DNA of 9,895 bases, from NCBI GenBank assembly GCA_049302575.1, contig JBAQMG010000009.1, forward strand, positions 1-9,895, in the 5' to 3' direction. Of the stretch, positions 1 through 5,020 are shown piece after piece. Position 1 is the stretch's first letter, and each line of letters opens with the position of its first letter. The notes under the pieces were generated by a model, which made no database searches, was not told the origin of the DNA, and worked only from the letters and a program-made list of their open reading frames with translations. The stretch is from JBAQMG01 sp049302575. Lineage in GTDB: Bacteria > Bacillota > Desulfitobacteriia > Desulfitobacteriales > Desulfitobacteriaceae. The position numbers were made by a program, and so were the translations under genes.

Positions 1-149
1 GGGTAAGTGGAGGACTTGGCTATTACTGCTAAGACCTTATCCTTCAAGACGTCGTAAGCTACTTTTAAAAGAAAAGTGCTATCAACTCCTCCTGAAAATC
101 CTATAGCCAAACTACCCAATTCTTCAATTCTTGTTTTTAGGGCATTCAA
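1..149 (-). CDS. larE: LarE-like ATP-dependent sacrificial sulfur transferase, N-terminal part, cut by window edge
   Basis: The minus strand reads as the start of a PP-loop ATP pyrophosphatase: an amphipathic N-terminal helix, then GSLAIGFSGGVDSTFLLKVA, followed by a conserved stretch ending AKSSTYP. SGGVDS is the PP-loop that binds ATP, and this arrangement near the N-terminus is typical of LarE. LarE converts one of its own cysteines to supply sulfur for the nickel-pincer cofactor of lactate racemase and related enzymes. Only about 50 codons are present; the rest lies left of position 1. The start is unclear. There is no in-frame ATG; TTG at 149 is used here, and GTG at 203 is an alternative. 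The frame stays open upstream to at least 318. A G-rich stretch at 174-179 could be a ribosome binding site but is poorly spaced. NadE- or TilS-like PP-loop enzymes are less likely alternatives. Confidence 0.75.
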   Translation of the reverse strand, partial: MNALKTRIEELGSLAIGFSGGVDSTFLLKVAYDVLKDKVLAVIAKSSTY

Positions 150-328
150 TTTATCATGTACTATTATGATCTTCCCCCCGTTCCAAACTAAGTGAAACAA
201 CACTGAATATATATCAGAGTATAACTTTTGGGTGGCATAAGTGCAACCACGTTTTCTCTTGAAATTTTCCAGGCTAGTCTTAACTTGACCACGTTCTATA
301 ACCTTCTCCAAGTTTACGGTCTGAAGTT

Positions 329-592
329 CTAGTGTTTTCGTTTGTATTTTTTGACTTTGCTGTCATTCTTTTTATCTTCTTGATCCAAAAGGCTCTCGGA
401 CTTAACTCCGACGGCTTCAGCAATGCGCATAGCCCAATTAGGACTCATACTCCGCCGACCCCTTTCCAGATCACTGATAATGTTGGGCGCTAACCCTGTA
501 AGTATTGCTAACTCTTTCTGTGTTCCGATAGCAGCTTGTAGTCTAGCTTCACGAACCTTCCACCCACCATAGATTGCCTTTTCTTCAGTCAT
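329..592 (-). CDS. XRE-family helix-turn-helix transcriptional regulator, 87 aa
   Basis: A small DNA-binding protein of the Cro/C1 (XRE) type. Residues about 24-45 (TQKELAILTG...SDLERG) form the helix-turn-helix, followed by the usual fourth and fifth helices (PNWAMRIAEAVGV). The C-terminus is a Lys-rich tail (KKYKRKH) with no sensor domain. The start was placed at ATG 592 because AGGAGGG lies at 598-604, about 5 bases upstream; an in-frame ATG at 619 has no such site. A TATAAT -10 box lies at 647-652 and a LexA-type SOS box overlaps the -35 position, suggesting DNA-damage induction. It is upstream of and codirectional with the larE-like gene and could be cotranscribed. Its target is unknown. 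Confidence 0.88.
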   Translation of the reverse strand: MTEEKAIYGGWKVREARLQAAIGTQKELAILTGLAPNIISDLERGRRSMSPNWAMRIAEAVGVKSESLLDQEDKKNDSKVKKYKRKH

Positions 593-646
593 CCTTTTCC
601 CTCCTATATCAAAATTCAATCTTCTCTATTTTTCTTGCTCTGCTAT

Positions 647-652
647 ATTATA
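647..652 (-). promoter_or_regulatory. -10 box of the XRE gene promoter
   Basis: A perfect TATAAT reads on the minus strand, about 55 bases before the chosen start codon. With 17-bp spacing the -35 hexamer would fall at 670-675, which matches the consensus poorly and lies inside the LexA-like operator. Such a promoter would be weak or regulated. Confidence 0.55.
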
Positions 653-669
653 AAGGATTCAACCCAAAA

Positions 670-683
670 GGAACATACGTTCG
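670..683 (-). promoter_or_regulatory. LexA/DinR-type SOS operator overlapping the XRE promoter
   Basis: The plus strand reads GGAACATACGTTCG. The Gram-positive LexA (DinR) box consensus is CGAACRNRYGTTCG, so 13 of 14 positions agree, including both GAAC/GTTC half-sites and the spacer pattern. A further GTTCG at 688-692 lies beside it. The box covers the expected -35 region of the minus-strand XRE promoter, a position at which LexA would block transcription. No lexA gene is in view. Confidence 0.6.
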
Positions 684-768
684 CAATTGTTCGACAAAAT
701 CTTGGTAATGGAATCACACTATCAGGGTGACAATAGCACTGAACAAATACAAAACCGGAAAATTGCAA

Positions 769-797
769 TTGACTTAACTAGCAAAATAAAGTACAAT
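769..797 (+). promoter_or_regulatory. Sigma-A promoter of the tRNA-Thr gene
   Basis: TTGACT at 769-774 and TACAAT at 792-797 are separated by exactly 17 bp. The predicted transcription start near 804 is about 11 bases before the mature tRNA. Confidence 0.8.
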
Positions 798-814
798 AAC
801 ATTCATTCATAGAT

Positions 815-889
815 GCCGATGTGGCTCAGGGGTAGAGCAGCTCACTCGTAATGAGCAGGTCGTCGGTTCAATTCCGACCATCGGCTCCA
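815..889 (+). tRNA. tRNA-Thr (anticodon CGU), CCA encoded
   Basis: A full cloverleaf can be folded: acceptor GCCGATG (815-821) pairs with CATCGGC (879-885); D stem GCTC/GAGC; anticodon stem GCTCA (840-844) with TGAGC (852-856); T stem GTCGG/CCGAC around TTCAATT. The seven-base anticodon loop CTCGTAA puts CGT at 847-849, reading the Thr codon ACG. CCA at 887-889 is encoded. It is a single-gene unit with its own promoter and terminator. tRNA genes are common integration sites, and the degraded genes to its right fit such a place, but no attachment repeat was found. Confidence 0.97.
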
Positions 890-902
890 CTGGAACATTA
901 CT

Positions 903-925
903 CCCGCAAGAGATTGCGGGTTTTT
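903..925 (+). terminator. Intrinsic terminator of the tRNA gene
   Basis: CCCGCAA (903-909) and TTGCGGG (914-920) form a 7-bp stem with loop GAGA, followed directly by TTTTT. Confidence 0.9.
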
Positions 926-954
926 GTATTTGTCTATTTCAAGTTGAATCACTG

Positions 955-977
955 ACCACCCTTTCAAAGGGTGGTTT
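955..977 (+). terminator. Hairpin downstream of the tRNA terminator
   Basis: ACCACCCTTT (955-964) and AAAGGGTGGT (966-975) are perfect inverted repeats around a single base, so about 8 bp would pair around a small loop. Only three T follow, so it is a weak terminator or the end of a lost gene. Confidence 0.4.
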
Positions 978-1022
978 GCCTATGCTTCAGGTGTCTTAAG
1001 ATCCTTGAATGTAGCATTATCC

Positions 1023-1325
1023 TTGATTGAATTGCAGGAAAAAGTAAAAACCAGTAAGAACTAGCGTATACGAAGTGAAAAGGTACTGACTTTTATCAGA
1101 GTATTGCAGGATTGCGGAACCCGAGCAGGAGAACCGTTTGTCAAGCATATCGAAGGTGATATTTGGGAACTGCGTACATTAAGCGATAGGATTTTCTTTT
1201 TTTACTTTAAGGAAAACACCTTTGTGTTGCTCAACCACTTTGTAAAAAAGACAAAAAAGACTCCAAAAAGAGAAATTGAGCAAGCAAAACGATATTTAGC
1301 CAACTACCTGGAAAGGGGCGGATAA
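1023..1325 (+). pseudogene. Decayed HigB/RelE-type (Gp49-like) toxin gene
   Basis: One frame from 1023 reads LIELQEKVKTSKN, then an amber codon (TAG, 1062-1064), then RIRSEKVLTFIRVLQDCG and GTRAGEPFVKHIEGDIWELR. The GTR.GEP.VKHI..DIWELR block is the hallmark of the phage Gp49-like HigB toxins, which cleave mRNA at the ribosome. These are normally about 110-120 residues. Here the first 10-20 residues and the ATG are absent, and the stop falls where relatives read roughly K-(N/D)-A-R-I. A TTG at 1104 could start a 73-residue remnant, but it has no clear ribosome binding site and lacks the N-terminal strand and helices. The downstream HigA-like ORF begins 3 bases after its stop, the usual higBA order. 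The gene is most likely inactive. Confidence 0.75.
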
Positions 1326-1327
1326 TA

Positions 1328-1477
1328 ATGGGAACAAATTTTAATAAGCTTTGGAATAATCCTGCATTCATTAACCCATCTAAGAAGGCCACACCACAGA
1401 TCGATACACTGTTCAAAATCTTACAGCCGCTGGGTCATACTCTGGCTGTCGTCCCCACAGAACAGCCTCAAAAATAA
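1328..1477 (+). pseudogene. HigA-type antitoxin remnant with the HTH deleted, 49 aa
   Basis: The ORF starts at ATG 1328, 3 bases after the HigB remnant. The N-terminus MGTNFNKLWNNPAF resembles the beginning of HigA partners of Gp49-like toxins. The C-terminus IDTLFKILQPLGHTLAVVPT matches the end of HTH_3-type antitoxins (the TL.KIL.PLG.TLA.VP pattern). The roughly 40-50 residues between these blocks, which should hold the DNA-binding helix-turn-helix, are missing without loss of frame. The product could not bind an operator in the usual way. An in-frame internal deletion is the simplest explanation. Confidence 0.65.
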
Positions 1478-1483
1478 GGCAAA

Positions 1484-1505
1484 AACCCGTCGATTTCGAC
1501 GGGTT
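1484..1505. terminator. Hairpin after the higBA remnant
   Basis: AACCCGTCGA (1484-1493) and TCGACGGGTT (1496-1505) form a 10-bp inverted repeat. On the plus strand it is followed by AAAAC. On the minus strand the stem is followed by five T in total, so it would terminate better for minus-strand transcripts. Confidence 0.6.
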
Positions 1506-1541
1506 AAAACATACTACCATACTAAAAAATTTGACTCTGAT

Positions 1542-1552
1542 TGTGGTACAAT
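1542..1552 (+). promoter_or_regulatory. Possible extended -10 promoter of the VbhA-like gene
   Basis: TGTGGTACAAT matches the Gram-positive extended -10 pattern (TRTGN before the hexamer). A TTGACT at 1531 is too close to act as its -35 box but would sit 16 bp before an alternative -10, TATTAT, at 1553-1558. Confidence 0.4.
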
Positions 1553-1573
1553 TATTATGAAGGAGTTGATGAT

Positions 1574-1774
1574 ATGTCTCCTAAAATGCATTCTAAGCGG
1601 TTAACAGCAGTAGAGTTCGCTAATGCCGTTAACAAAATAGAAGGTGTCCCGGTTATGACTCAAGCGAAAAAACTCTCAGTTCAGTGGGCACGAGGAGAGA
1701 TTTCGGTCTCTGCGATGAGAGCTGCGCTTATTGCAAAACATAAACGTTCGGCTACAGGTACACCTCATGAATGA
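1574..1774 (+). CDS. VbhA-like antitoxin (Fic inhibitor family), 66 aa, apparently orphan
   Basis: The protein has an N-terminal helix (FANAVNKIEGVPV, residues 15-27) and a conserved C-terminal segment, LSVQWARGEISVSAMRAALI, ending in KHKR. This layout matches small VbhA-family antitoxins that block Fic AMP-transferases by inserting a helix with an (S/T)xxxE(G/N) motif into the active site. Here E23-G24 are present, but the Ser/Thr position appears to be Val19. The start is ATG 1574, with AAGGAG about 9 bases upstream; a longer TTG-started frame from 1541 is less likely. Fic toxins usually overlap the antitoxin stop; here the overlapping ATG gives M-N-D-L-stop, so the partner seems to be gone. 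The role without a toxin is unknown. Confidence 0.7.
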   Translation: MSPKMHSKRLTAVEFANAVNKIEGVPVMTQAKKLSVQWARGEISVSAMRAALIAKHKRSATGTPHE

Positions 1775-1862
1775 TCTTTAAAATAATAATCGTAGTTACT
1801 TTTGTCTTGTCAACAGGCCTCCCCTTCTCAAGATTATTCGGTTTAAATACAAGTCTAAAATA
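1768..1862 (+). pseudogene. Possible remnant of a Fic toxin start after the VbhA-like gene
   Basis: ATGAATGATC overlaps the VbhA-like stop codon as cATGAATGA, the typical coupling for a downstream toxin. Fic proteins in such pairs often begin MNDPY; here the frame reads M-N-D-L-stop. From an ATG at 1772 another frame gives a 30-residue hydrophobic peptide ending at 1862 that has no ribosome binding site of its own. Both readings are weak; deletion of a Fic gene is inferred from position and the first three codons only. Confidence 0.3.
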
Positions 1863-1940
1863 GTTTTACGCATAGAGAAGCCTCAGTTCAACAGAAACCT
1901 TTGAAATAAGAATGTAAATATATTTATACGCCCATGCAGC

Positions 1941-2114
1941 TCAATTCTTATCCACCCTTTCCCTCAACAATTTATAGTATTCATTCAAGACAGCGTCTAA
2001 CGCCTGACTAGCAGTTACGACTTCTGGATCCGTTAAGCCTCTACTCTCCCCTAGCTTAACTAAGCTTTTGCGCAGCTCTTCGATTTGCTTTAATATTTCC
2101 TTAATTTCACGCAT
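1941..2114 (-). CDS. Spo0E-like aspartyl-phosphate phosphatase, 57 aa
   Basis: Spo0E-family proteins are small two-helix phosphatases that dephosphorylate Spo0A~P and so delay sporulation. This product begins MREIKEILKQIEELRKSLVK, continues GESRGLTDPEVV, and carries the family signature SQALD at residues 36-40 (S-Q-x-L-D, the Spo0A-contacting motif), then LNEYYKLL. The length is typical. ATG 2114 is preceded by GGAGGGG at 2119-2125. The gene stands alone, codirectional with nothing nearby. It supports an endospore-forming host. Confidence 0.88.
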   Translation of the reverse strand: MREIKEILKQIEELRKSLVKLGESRGLTDPEVVTASQALDAVLNEYYKLLRERVDKN

Positions 2115-2250
2115 ACTATCCCCTCCAGTTTTGGGTTAGTATGCCCGGTAAATAGGAAAAATCCCGGCAACAATTGACAATCAATTACATAACTTTCCAG
2201 TATCTTAATTTTTATAAAGGAAATTATAGGTTAAAAGGATGTGATATCTA

Positions 2251-2841
2251 ATGAAGAAAATAAACGATCGAATTTATCTTGGTATGATATCTGGTGCTAC
2301 TGGCTTAGTAGCTCTAACATTAGTTGATGTTATCTCATCAAAAATGAGAATTTCCCAACGATCTTATCGAACGACAGCTGCAGGAGTATGGGTATCTTCC
2401 CGTAGACAAGCTGAAAAATGGCCAGGACAACTTCTTGGAACATTAATGAATGTAGGGTTAAGTATGGTTGGAGGGGTATCCATGGTTAAAATCTTAACCA
2501 GGTATGGTCGAGATAAGCTGGTGCCCAAAGGATTATTCCTCGGCATAACCTTTGGATCAATTATAACAGCTATACTTAGTGGCTTTACTAAGAACAAGGT
2601 AAAACCAAAAGATGCACTAAGTAATCTTTCATATCTTTTATCTCATGCTGCATTTGGTTTAGTATCAGCCTTAACTATTGCTAAGATAGGTGATGATTCA
2701 CTATTTGATACTCCTCCCCAAAATGATTACTCAAAACCAACGCAAAAAACCACTGAGCAAACAAGAGTGTCGAAAAGAAATAGTATTCAACCTGTATACT
2801 CAGATGTAAATCCCAATCCAGAAGAAACAATATTAATGTAA
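2251..2841 (+). CDS. Four-helix integral membrane protein of unknown function, 196 aa
   Basis: Four hydrophobic segments are visible at about residues 9-28, 61-80, 93-111 and 125-146, rich in small residues (GATGLVALTL, GLFLGITFGSIITA). The loop between helices 1 and 2 is basic (SQRSYR, SSRRQAEKW) and the last 50 residues are polar, Pro/Thr/Gln-rich and probably disordered. I do not recognise the family. The start ATG 2251 has AAAGGATGTG upstream. A TTGACA sits at 2174-2179, but no well-spaced -10 was found. It is monocistronic and ends in a long hairpin. Confidence 0.85.
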   Translation: MKKINDRIYLGMISGATGLVALTLVDVISSKMRISQRSYRTTAAGVWVSSRRQAEKWPGQLLGTLMNVGLSMVGGVSMVKILTRYGRDKLVPKGLFLGITFGSIITAILSGFTKNKVKPKDALSNLSYLLSHAAFGLVSALTIAKIGDDSLFDTPPQNDYSKPTQKTTEQTRVSKRNSIQPVYSDVNPNPEETILM

Positions 2842-2850
2842 TTTAACCAA

Positions 2851-2910
2851 GTGCCAGAAGAAGTCTCCCACTACTATAAGTGGAGACTTATTCTGGCACA
2901 ATTTATTATT
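2851..2910 (+). terminator. Long hairpin after the membrane protein gene
   Basis: GTGCCAG, then AAGTCTC and CAC on the left pair with GTG, GAGACTT and CTGGCAC on the right (2851-2899), with only a few mismatched bases, then an A+T-rich run. It is a probable terminator, though the T tract is interrupted. Confidence 0.65.
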
Positions 2911-2917
2911 ATACCTT

Positions 2918-3035
2918 ATAATTCAGTGGGGGAGGTTAGAGACCCCCACTCAATCTTTGAACGAAACGAGTTCGCTCTAAAATTACTCAGTGCAAGTAAG
3001 GTTGTAACAAAAGTTTGTTGCTCCCAGTGAATTAT
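2918..3035. repeat. 118-nt structured element bounded by imperfect 13-bp inverted repeats
   Basis: ATAATTCAGTGGG (2918-2930) and CCCAGTGAATTAT (3023-3035) are inverted repeats with one mismatch. Inside are three further stems: GTGGGGG (2926-2932) with CCCCCAC (2943-2949), which competes with the outer stem; GAAC/GTTC near 2959-2973; and AACAAA/TTTGTT near 3007-3020. No ORF is present. The right border coincides with the -35 box of the next gene. It could be a small non-autonomous mobile element (IS200/IS605-like ends carry such hairpins) or a structured leader or RNA. No known riboswitch core was recognised. Confidence 0.45.
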
Positions 3036-3064
3036 TGTATGTAGACTAAGTTATAGCTTATAAT
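3035..3064 (+). promoter_or_regulatory. Promoter of the lipoprotein gene
   Basis: TTGTAT at 3035-3040 and a perfect TATAAT at 3059-3064, spaced 18 bp, about 60 bases before the lipoprotein start. The -35 box abuts the structured element to its left. Confidence 0.6.
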
Positions 3065-3124
3065 AGAAGAAACAAATAATGACAAGTTCAGTCACCCAAA
3101 AAGAAAGATTAGGAGAAAGTGAAA

Positions 3125-3676
3125 TTGAAGAAAATTCTAACCGTATTCCTTATTATTATCCTAACTACAGCCCTATATGGCTGTACTCAAAACAAAGATC
3201 AGTCGGCAACAGCGCATGCTATGCCTGTTGACCCTAATTCATTGCCCTTTGATTTTGCAAAATCAGCTTTAACTAAAGAGAATATCGTTAAAGCTCTTGC
3301 TAAAGTGCTTCCCGAAGGTCAGATAACTAACGTAACAATAGAATCAAATATAGTAACTATACGTTATAACCCTGGGGCACAGTGGGATGAAAAATCCTTA
3401 GTGCGCAATTCTGCAGTAAAAGATGTGAAGGTCTTTGCAATTCTCCACTCTAACCCTAAAATAGAAAAAGCTGCCTTATGGACCCAAAATCCAATAACCG
3501 ATATAAAAGATAATAAGAATGTCGAAGATGTGATGATGGTTACTTTTTTAAGAGCTAGTGAAAAGGATATTAATTGGTCTAATTTTGAAGACCTAGTGGT
3601 TGAAGATTACAATAAACTGCTCAATATTGCCGATGATAAATACATTCATCCTGAAATTGCAAAAGCACTAGAGTAA
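3125..3676 (+). CDS. Lipoprotein of unknown function, about 183 aa
   Basis: From TTG 3125 the protein starts MKKILTVFLIIILTTALYGC: two lysines, a hydrophobic stretch and a lipobox-like LYGC, so it should be exported by Sec, lipidated on Cys20 and anchored outside the membrane. TTG 3125 was preferred to GTG 3119 because AGGAG at 3111-3115 is 9 bases from the TTG but only 3 from the GTG. The mature domain is mixed alpha/beta with a Lys-rich helix (KENIVKALAKVLPEG), strands (NVTIESNIVTIRYNP) and a helical C-terminus ending PEIAKALE. No enzymatic motif is seen. It stands alone and converges with the ArsC-like gene; no clear terminator follows. Confidence 0.85.
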   Translation: MKKILTVFLIIILTTALYGCTQNKDQSATAHAMPVDPNSLPFDFAKSALTKENIVKALAKVLPEGQITNVTIESNIVTIRYNPGAQWDEKSLVRNSAVKDVKVFAILHSNPKIEKAALWTQNPITDIKDNKNVEDVMMVTFLRASEKDINWSNFEDLVVEDYNKLLNIADDKYIHPEIAKALE

Positions 3677-3815
3677 ATCAGCTGATACTCACTACTGCTC
3701 CCGTTTACAAACGAACTGAAGTCATCGCAAAAGCCCAATTATTAAGCACCACCATTTGGAGAGTGGTATGGCAGAATGGCTAGATTAGAAACTTTTAAGC
3801 CTTCTAAATATTCCC

Positions 3816-4154
3816 TCAAACCCAAGATTCCCATACACTTGGTTCGTAACCTACCGTAGCCTGTTTTCCATTACGTACAATAGGTGTCTTATATAGACTA
3901 GGGTTATTCAACAGGAGCTCTTCCCTTACAGTAGTGGTAGTGATTCGATCCATATTTAATCTTTTATAATCTTTAGCTCCACTGTCAATGAGATCTTTTA
4001 GACCTATAACAGCCTTAACACTTTGTAATTCTCCCTTACTCAACCCTAGCACAGCTAAATCAATAAATTGATATTGAACCTTTTTCTCTTTGAAATATCG
4101 TTCAGCCTTTTTCGTAGCAAAACATTTCTTTATACCAAATATTTGTATATTCAT
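3816..4154 (-). CDS. ArsC/Spx-family thioredoxin-fold protein, 112 aa
   Basis: The N-terminus MNIQIFGIKKCFATKKAERYF carries the ArsC/Spx active-site loop with one cysteine (Cys11) and KKAE following. The second Cys of a Cys-x-x-Cys motif is replaced by Thr, as in many YffB-like members. The C-terminal part has TPIVRNGKQATVGYEPSVW, the conserved cis-Pro strand and anion-binding Arg region. Family members reduce arsenate or, as in Spx, regulate transcription; this branch is usually annotated only as an arsenate reductase family protein. There are no other ars genes, so an arsenic role is unproven. ATG 4154 was chosen because GAGGGG lies about 9-10 bases upstream; an earlier in-frame start at 4172 would lie across that site. 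A minus-strand TATAAT lies at 4187-4192. Confidence 0.85.
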   Translation of the reverse strand: MNIQIFGIKKCFATKKAERYFKEKKVQYQFIDLAVLGLSKGELQSVKAVIGLKDLIDSGAKDYKRLNMDRITTTTVREELLLNNPSLYKTPIVRNGKQATVGYEPSVWESWV

Positions 4155-4186
4155 TCCTCTGCTTCCCCTCAACGCACTCTACTTTG

Positions 4187-4192
4187 ATTATA
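4187..4192 (-). promoter_or_regulatory. -10 box of the ArsC-like gene
   Basis: TATAAT on the minus strand, about 33 bases upstream of the start. The matching -35 region (near 4210) is poor. Confidence 0.4.
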
Positions 4193-4329
4193 ATTTCATT
4201 CAAAATATCACCATAATTAACTATACCCTATGTTAAATCAGTTATCCACAATTCTGAAATTCTTCAATCTTTCTTTATCCCATAATTTACATTTTATCTA
4301 AAAAATATTTTCGGTTTTTTTATCGAATA

Positions 4330-4496
4330 CATCATTGAAAGACATCGCGTCTTTCTCATGTAGTGGGCTTTAATTAAATCCTCTTTTAGAAGATTCTTTT
4401 TGCACACTACCTGAAGCCATGAAAGTGTCCCCATTTAGAAATAGAAGAAGGGACATTGTGCATTTTATATCCCTGGACGCAGGGATATTTTTTTTT
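4330..4496 (+). ncRNA. Candidate structured RNA ending in a strong terminator
   Basis: There is no credible ORF on either strand from 4173 to 4558, yet the plus strand has a series of stems ending in a U-rich terminator. GAAAGAC/GTCTTTC (about 4337-4355); GTAGTG near 4360 able to pair with CACTAC (4405-4410); TGCACA (4401-4406) with TGTGCA (4457-4462), enclosing TGTCCC (4426-4431) with GGGACA (4450-4455); then the terminator at 4467-4496. The CACTAC and TGCACA pairings overlap and are mutually exclusive. A terminator with no upstream gene argues for an independent transcript. No clear promoter was found and no known RNA family was recognised. A transposon end or decayed element is an alternative. 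Confidence 0.35.
4467..4496 (+). terminator. Intrinsic terminator
   Basis: ATATCCCT (4467-4474) and AGGGATAT (4481-4488) with loop GGACGC, followed by a run of T to 4496. This is a textbook plus-strand terminator, but no plus-strand gene precedes it. Confidence 0.8.
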
Positions 4497-4528
4497 AGAA
4501 CGGCCTAAGTTTTATAGACCGTTCTAAA
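4494..4528. terminator. Hairpin adjoining the terminator, downstream of the Tyr/Pro-rich gene
   Basis: TTTAGAACGG (4494-4503) and CCGTTCTAAA (4519-4528) form a 10-bp stem with a 15-base loop. It may end minus-strand transcripts of the small gene at 4559-4732, although A rather than T follows on that strand. Confidence 0.4.
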
Positions 4529-4558
4529 ACTTAATTAAGAAAAATATGACAGAGAAAT

Positions 4559-4732
4559 TTAACCTAATCCGTGAACGTATGGGGCTTCCTTGTACTTAGG
4601 AACTTGATACTTAGGAACCCTAGGAACTTCATACCTTGGATATTGAAACTGCTGATTAGAGACAGGACAGGGTACTAAATACAAACACGGTCTTAATGCC
4701 CTAAGGCGATAACGTGGCATAAACCCATCCAT
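4559..4732 (-). CDS. Small Tyr/Pro-rich protein, 57 aa, possible spore coat component
   Basis: ATG 4732 is preceded by a near-ideal AGGAGGT (about 9-base spacing), which makes translation likely despite the short length. The N-terminus is basic (MDGFMPRYRLRALRPC) with two Cys (residues 16, 22). The C-terminal half is a repeated P-K/R-Y-x-V-P pattern: YPRYEVPRVPKYQVPKYKEA. Tyr/Pro-rich repeats with few charged acidic residues are common in spore coat and crust proteins, which become cross-linked; that assignment is inference. A CATATATT at 4772-4779 on the minus strand resembles the -10 element of sporulation sigma factors (SigE/SigK), but no matching -35 is clear. The family is not recognised. 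Confidence 0.7.
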   Translation of the reverse strand: MDGFMPRYRLRALRPCLYLVPCPVSNQQFQYPRYEVPRVPKYQVPKYKEAPYVHGLG

Positions 4733-4851
4733 AATTCTTTACCTCCTAATAACGAAAGTTGTTCCTCTACCAATATATGTTAAATAGTCCCATTTGAAGC
4801 TTGGTCAGACCTACTAACTACATGAAGATAAATGCCTTAGAAAAATTTTAA

Positions 4852-4974
4852 CATGGTTATGGGATGGCCCACTGGTTATATTTTGACGGCGATACCATTG
4901 GTATAATTAAGGAACAGGCGAAAGCGGGGGAACCCTTTGAGTCAGCCGAATCTTTCACTAAAGAAGGGCAATAA
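4852..4974 (+). pseudogene. C-terminal remnant of an unrecognised gene
   Basis: A frame closed by TAA at 4849 reads HGYGMAHWLYFDGDTIGIIK followed by EQAKAGEPFESAESFTKEGQ and two stops. It has protein-like composition and is directly followed by a strong terminator, as a real gene end would be. ATG 4864 would give only 36 residues, with no good ribosome binding site. It is best read as the 3' end of a gene whose 5' part was lost. The family is not known to me. Confidence 0.4.
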
Positions 4975-5009
4975 TAAACAAGGACGCCTTAGGCGTCCTT
5001 GTTTATTAT
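4971..5009. terminator. Bidirectional terminator, 19-bp perfect inverted repeat
   Basis: Arms at 4971-4989 and 4991-5009 are perfect reverse complements (core AAGGACGCCT/AGGCGTCCTT), with T-rich outer flanks on both strands. It lies between the convergent remnant at 4852-4974 and the lipoprotein gene ending at 5021, and serves both. Confidence 0.9.
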
Positions 5010-5020
5010 GCGTCATTTTT

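Noticed and set aside
1062..1064. Amber codon in the HigB remnant read as pyrrolysine (some relatives of the suspected host use it)
   Set aside because: The gene also lacks its start and N-terminus and its antitoxin is deleted, so a nonsense mutation is simpler; pyrrolysine is otherwise confined to a few methyltransferases.
1231..1416. Minus-strand frame of 61 codons over the higBA remnant
   Set aside because: Antisense to the recognised HigB/HigA coding remnants.
2364..2597. Minus-strand frame of 77 codons within the membrane protein gene
   Set aside because: Antisense to a protein with clear transmembrane pattern and a good start; no supporting signals.
2918..3035. Known riboswitch or 6S RNA
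   Set aside because: No conserved core of the riboswitch classes I can recall and no 6S-like central bubble could be recognised, so it is left as an unnamed structured element.
4229..4300. Short plus-strand ORF of 23 codons before the candidate RNA
   Set aside because: No ribosome binding site and A+T-rich low-information composition.
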